Shown in pieces: positions 8,621-10,442 of a DNA stretch of 10,442 nt. The notes beneath the pieces are model-generated. The model was given only the letters and a program-made list of their open reading frames with translations, made no database searches and was not told the origin of the DNA. How positions within the stretch are numbered: position 1 is the stretch's first letter; each line of letters opens with the position of its first letter. The DNA comes from JAYZDB01 sp036338025. GTDB lineage: Bacteria; Planctomycetota; UBA1135; UBA2386. The position numbers were made by a program, and so were the translations under genes. The DNA is taken from NCBI GenBank assembly GCA_036338025.1, contig JAYZDB010000209.1:1-10442 (forward strand), read 5' to 3'.

Positions 8621-8755
8621 TGAGGAATCAGGGTAATCTGGGCGCTCCCTGGGCGCCCGCGGAATCCATCGAGCAAGTCCCCCAGCCACCTGCGTGCCGG
8701 ACCCCGGTTGGACATGGTGGCCCTTCGACAGCCTCGGTTTCCAAGCGTCCCAGGC

Positions 8756-8795
8756 AGCTGCGCAGCTCAGCGTGATCCCCGTAAACAGCTTTTTT
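8756..8795 (+). terminator. 12-bp palindrome followed by a T-run, weak terminator-like element
   Basis: AGCTGCGCAGCT (8756-8767) is a perfect palindrome. Its AGCTG half can also pair with CAGCT at 8786-8790, directly followed by TTTTT (six consecutive Ts at 8790-8795). That resembles an intrinsic terminator with a weak stem, which would end a plus-strand transcript starting inside the intergenic region. No gene for such a transcript is recognised, so the element may have another role or none. Confidence 0.2.
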
Positions 8796-8820
8796 CCTTT
8801 AGGTTACGCTTACAGGTCGT

Positions 8821-8840
8821 GAACATCGGTTCTAGTGAAC
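8821..8840. promoter_or_regulatory. Overlapping GAAC-N4-GTTC and GTTC-N4-GAAC palindromes, possible operator
   Basis: GAACATCGGTTC (8821-8832) is an exact GAAC-N4-GTTC palindrome, the core of the LexA site known from Bacillus and actinobacteria. Its right half is shared with GTTCTAGTGAAC (8829-8840), giving three alternating half-sites. The element sits 28 nt before the TTG start of the methyltransferase, where an operator or leader hairpin would act. An 8-base constrained match is expected about 0.16 times by chance in a window of this size with even base use, so the evidence is modest. Confidence 0.22.
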
Positions 8841-8868
8841 ACCAACCTCAGGCCGGCATCTGGATGCC

Positions 8869-9552
8869 TTGAGCAACAAGCACATCCCACACCCCACCAA
8901 CCCGGACGTCAGGTTGGAGCGGATCGCCAGCAAACTGAGCCTCGTGGAGGGTGGCCGTCAGACCCCGATCTGCGTGGATTTCCTTGGCCCGGCGGCCGCC
9001 GGGCGCCGCACTGGGATCCAGCGTCGCAACCACCCCCTGGCCCGGGCCGTAGGCCGCCGCCAACCGCTTCCCGACATCCTCGACGGCACCGCCGGACTGG
9101 GGCGGGATGCCTTCGTGCTGGCCTGCCTGGGCTACCGGGTGACCGCCGCGGAGCGCTCGCCGGTGCTACACGCCCTGCTCGAGGACGGCCTGGCCCGAAT
9201 GCTGGCCGACCCACGGGGGAGCGCCCTGGTCGAGGACCGATTGCAGGTGGTGCACGCGGATTGCCTTGACCTGCTCGAGCATCCACCGCCACCTGCGGTG
9301 GTCTACCTCGACCCGATGTTCCCGGAACGTCGCAAATCCGCCCGGGTCAAAAAGGAAATGCAGATGTTCCAGCGCTTGCTGGGACCAGAGGACAACGGTC
9401 CCGCACTCCTGGCGGCTGCCCGCCTGGTGGCCACCGACCGGGTTGTCGTGAAGCGGCCAGTCTGGGCCGACCCGCTCGAGGAGTCCCCGAACTACACCGT
9501 CGAGGGCAGCAAGGTCCGCTGGGACGTCTACCTGGCCTCAGGACACGGGTGA
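8869..9552 (+). CDS. rsmJ: RsmJ-like 16S rRNA guanine-N2 methyltransferase
   Basis: This 227-residue protein closely resembles RsmJ (YhiQ, UPF0341), which in E. coli methylates N2 of G1516 in 16S rRNA using S-adenosylmethionine. Motif I is DGTAGLGRDAF (72-82), an acidic residue at E95 follows the next strand (AERSP), and the catalytic region is YLDPMFP (146-152), followed by VKKEMQMFQ (160-168) and VVVKRP (192-197); all are RsmJ hallmarks. The frame is blocked by a stop at 8836-8838. No ATG is available before the conserved VDFLGP segment (36-41), so TTG at 8869 is the best start; CTG at 8860 is the only upstream alternative. The N-terminus is shorter than in E. coli, but the catalytic core is complete. 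It is a single-gene unit, convergent with coaC (56-nt gap). Enzymes of this family are cytoplasmic and are best known from Gammaproteobacteria. Confidence 0.9.
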   Translation: MSNKHIPHPTNPDVRLERIASKLSLVEGGRQTPICVDFLGPAAAGRRTGIQRRNHPLARAVGRRQPLPDILDGTAGLGRDAFVLACLGYRVTAAERSPVLHALLEDGLARMLADPRGSALVEDRLQVVHADCLDLLEHPPPPAVVYLDPMFPERRKSARVKKEMQMFQRLLGPEDNGPALLAAARLVATDRVVVKRPVWADPLEESPNYTVEGSKVRWDVYLASGHG

Positions 9553-9608
9553 TTCAGGCTGGCCACGGCGGCGAAGACCCGGATGCTGACCCGAACCCAC
9601 AACACCAC

Positions 9609-10139
9609 TCACAACCTGGCGTCGATGGCCGCCTGGATGTCAGACGGTTCCACCATCCGACCGATCGCGTCGTAGCCTTCCGCGAGATGACCCTCGACCG
9701 GCCCGACGACCTCGTAGCCGAGATCGATGAGAGTCCTGACATTTCGCTGCACGACGGGGCTCTCCCACATCGCGTCGTTCATCGCGGGACACAGGATCTT
9801 CGGGCATTTGCATACCAAGGCTGCCAAGGTCACCGAATCGTCGGCAGCGCCCGCCGCCAAACGCGCGAGGAGGCCAGCAGTTGCCGGCGCAATTACCATC
9901 AGATCTGCAGTTGAAGTCGCGCTGATGTGTGGCGAGCTCCCGTCGGCATCGATCTGGGTCGAACTCAGAATCGCCTGGCTCGCCGTCAGTCCTTCGAAGG
10001 TAGACGGACCCACAAATTCGCAGGCTCCTCGGGTCATCGCAACCCGTACGTGATGGCCAGCCTGCACCAATGCACTGGTCAAAGCTGCCACCTTGTAGGC
10101 CGCGATGCCACCTCCGACCCCAATCAGGATATTGCTCAC
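9609..10139 (-). CDS. coaC: Stand-alone phosphopantothenoylcysteine decarboxylase (CoaC)
   Basis: This 176-residue flavoprotein of the HFCD family decarboxylates 4'-phospho-N-pantothenoylcysteine to 4'-phosphopantetheine in coenzyme A synthesis, using FMN. Visible signatures are the N-terminal GVGGGIAAYK (7-16), the MTRGACEFVGPSTFEGL segment (35-51), the presumed catalytic H71 in PHISAT, ADLMVIAPATA (78-88), and the substrate-binding PAMNDAMW (118-125). The C-terminal clamp reads HLAEGYDAIGRMVEP (151-165); Glu154 occupies the position where many family members have the active-site Cys of LACG-x-x-G-x-GRM. The CoaB synthetase domain fused in E. coli Dfp is absent; the protein stops right after the decarboxylase domain and no coaB follows. 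The GTG start overlaps the gmk stop (GTGA), implying translational coupling. Confidence 0.92.
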   Translation of the reverse strand: MSNILIGVGGGIAAYKVAALTSALVQAGHHVRVAMTRGACEFVGPSTFEGLTASQAILSSTQIDADGSSPHISATSTADLMVIAPATAGLLARLAAGAADDSVTLAALVCKCPKILCPAMNDAMWESPVVQRNVRTLIDLGYEVVGPVEGHLAEGYDAIGRMVEPSDIQAAIDARL

Positions 10140-10442
10140 AGCCCGATCCGCTCCTTGACGGCCACGACCGTCTCCGACAGTACATCGTTGGGGATCGAGC
10201 AGTCGTAGAGGAACTCGGACTCCATCTCCCTTGCCGCAATCTCGAGACGCTCCTCGATCTCGGCAGGAGTGTTTGTACGCCGATTCACGAGACGTCGACG
10301 AAGCTCATCGACGTTTGGTGGAATGATGAAGATAAAGTCTCCGTCGACATCCGCATCACGCAACTGCTGGGTGCCCTGCACTTCGATCTCCACGATGAAG
10401 ATCCGACCCGACGCAAGGGCATCCAGCATCGGCTGCCGCAAT
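10136..10442 (-). CDS. gmk: Guanylate kinase, C-terminal part (cut by right edge)
   Basis: About 102 residues of guanylate kinase are visible; the N-terminal P-loop half lies off-window. The enzyme phosphorylates GMP to GDP with ATP. The fragment contains the FIVEIEVQGTQQL strand (the family's LLEIDVQGA-type segment), FIIPPNVDELRRRLVNRRTNT (the lid/second nucleotide region with its arginines), the A-x-x-E-M helix (AAREMESE), and the terminal YDCSIPNDVLSETV segment, matching the family's YD-x-x-I-x-ND pattern. The first in-window codon, TTG, is an internal Leu, not a start. The stop overlaps the start of coaC by 4 nt. In many bacteria rpoZ follows gmk; here it does not. Confidence 0.93.
   Translation of the reverse strand, partial: LRQPMLDALASGRIFIVEIEVQGTQQLRDADVDGDFIFIIPPNVDELRRRLVNRRTNTPAEIEERLEIAAREMESEFLYDCSIPNDVLSETVVAVKERIGL
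10151..10156 (-). promoter_or_regulatory. Shine-Dalgarno-like AAGGAG before coaC
   Basis: On the minus strand AAGGAG lies 11 nt before the GTG start of coaC, inside the end of gmk. It is the best ribosome-binding match seen in front of any gene of this window, and it supports the GTG start and the 4-nt overlap. Confidence 0.4.

Larger units (their letters stand above)
8418..8868. other. 451-nt divergent intergenic region
   Basis: This stretch separates the divergently oriented regulator and methyltransferase genes. I see no convincing protein gene and no tRNA or rRNA. It contains small structured elements: a GGGGATCC direct repeat (8446-8453 and 8488-8495), a 5-bp hairpin (8460-8473), a TCTAGC direct repeat (8511-8516 and 8521-8526), an 8-bp inverted repeat (8587-8594/8613-8620), a GGGCGC/GCGCCC stem (8640-8645/8653-8658), a 12-bp palindrome (8756-8767) and a T-run (8790-8795). 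The region is long for a compact genome and must hold the promoters of both flanking genes; a small RNA is possible but unproven. Confidence 0.6.

Noticed and set aside
8640..8658. GGGCGC / GCGCCC stem
   Set aside because: A 6-bp GC stem is common by chance in DNA of this composition, with no T-run or flanking gene end to support a terminator.
8512..8715. 67-codon minus-strand frame in the intergenic region, with a GAAGGG upstream of its ATG
   Set aside because: The composition (many His, Pro, Cys, Gln) is not protein-like, no motif is recognised, and it covers the candidate promoter of the XRE gene. Possible but unsupported.
8835..9269. Plus-strand frame of 144 codons beginning with GTG just before rsmJ
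   Set aside because: It runs out of frame through the rsmJ coding region, and its Pro/Arg/Gly-rich translation is typical of a shadow frame.
9553..9608. Search for a terminator between the convergent rsmJ and coaC genes
   Set aside because: Only a short GACCCG direct repeat is visible; no convincing hairpin or T-run was found.
1..10442. CRISPR array, tRNA, rRNA, insertion sequence, toxin-antitoxin or phage defence genes
   Set aside because: No regularly spaced repeats, tRNA-like cloverleaf, transposase motifs or defence-type domains were seen on either strand.

Overview
The window looks like GC-rich chromosomal DNA from a member of the Planctomycetota or a close PVC relative. The basis is the three-gene block on the left. 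It combines a WD40/cytochrome-like/DUF1549/DUF1553 protein, a DUF1501 protein with a twin-arginine leader, and a very large pre-peptidase C-terminal (PPC) domain protein. That set is massively expanded in planctomycetes and rare elsewhere. Non-ATG starts (GTG, GTG, TTG) and weak or absent Shine-Dalgarno sequences fit the same group. The assignment is inference from gene content; no rRNA is present.

Layout. (1) Positions 1-7766, plus strand: a tight operon of three genes with gaps of 10 and 7 nt; the first gene is cut by the left edge. All three encode proteins that should act outside the cytoplasm. (2) Positions 7768-7816: a near-perfect 22-bp hairpin, probably a terminator shared by the operon and the convergent gene to its right. 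(3) Positions 7836-8417, minus strand: an XRE-family helix-turn-helix regulator with a helical, charged tail. (4) Positions 8418-8868: a 451-nt divergent intergenic region with a candidate extended -10 promoter for the regulator, an 8-bp inverted repeat, a 12-bp palindrome near a T-run, and two overlapping GAAC-N4-GTTC / GTTC-N4-GAAC palindromes just before the next gene. (5) Positions 8869-9552, plus strand: an RsmJ-like 16S rRNA guanine-N2 methyltransferase starting at TTG. (6) Positions 9609-10442, minus strand: gmk (guanylate kinase, cut by the right edge) followed by a stand-alone coaC (phosphopantothenoylcysteine decarboxylase), joined by a GTGA stop/start overlap.

How the genes work together. 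The left operon probably encodes an envelope-associated, possibly redox- or polymer-linked set whose function is not established. The right part is housekeeping: nucleotide metabolism, CoA synthesis and rRNA modification. The regulator in between has no clear target; it lies convergent to the operon. The points most worth a second look are the internally duplicated 1145-residue PPC protein, the Glu in place of the usual active-site-loop Cys in CoaC, the direct gmk-coaC junction without rpoZ or coaB, and an RsmJ outside its usual gammaproteobacterial range.
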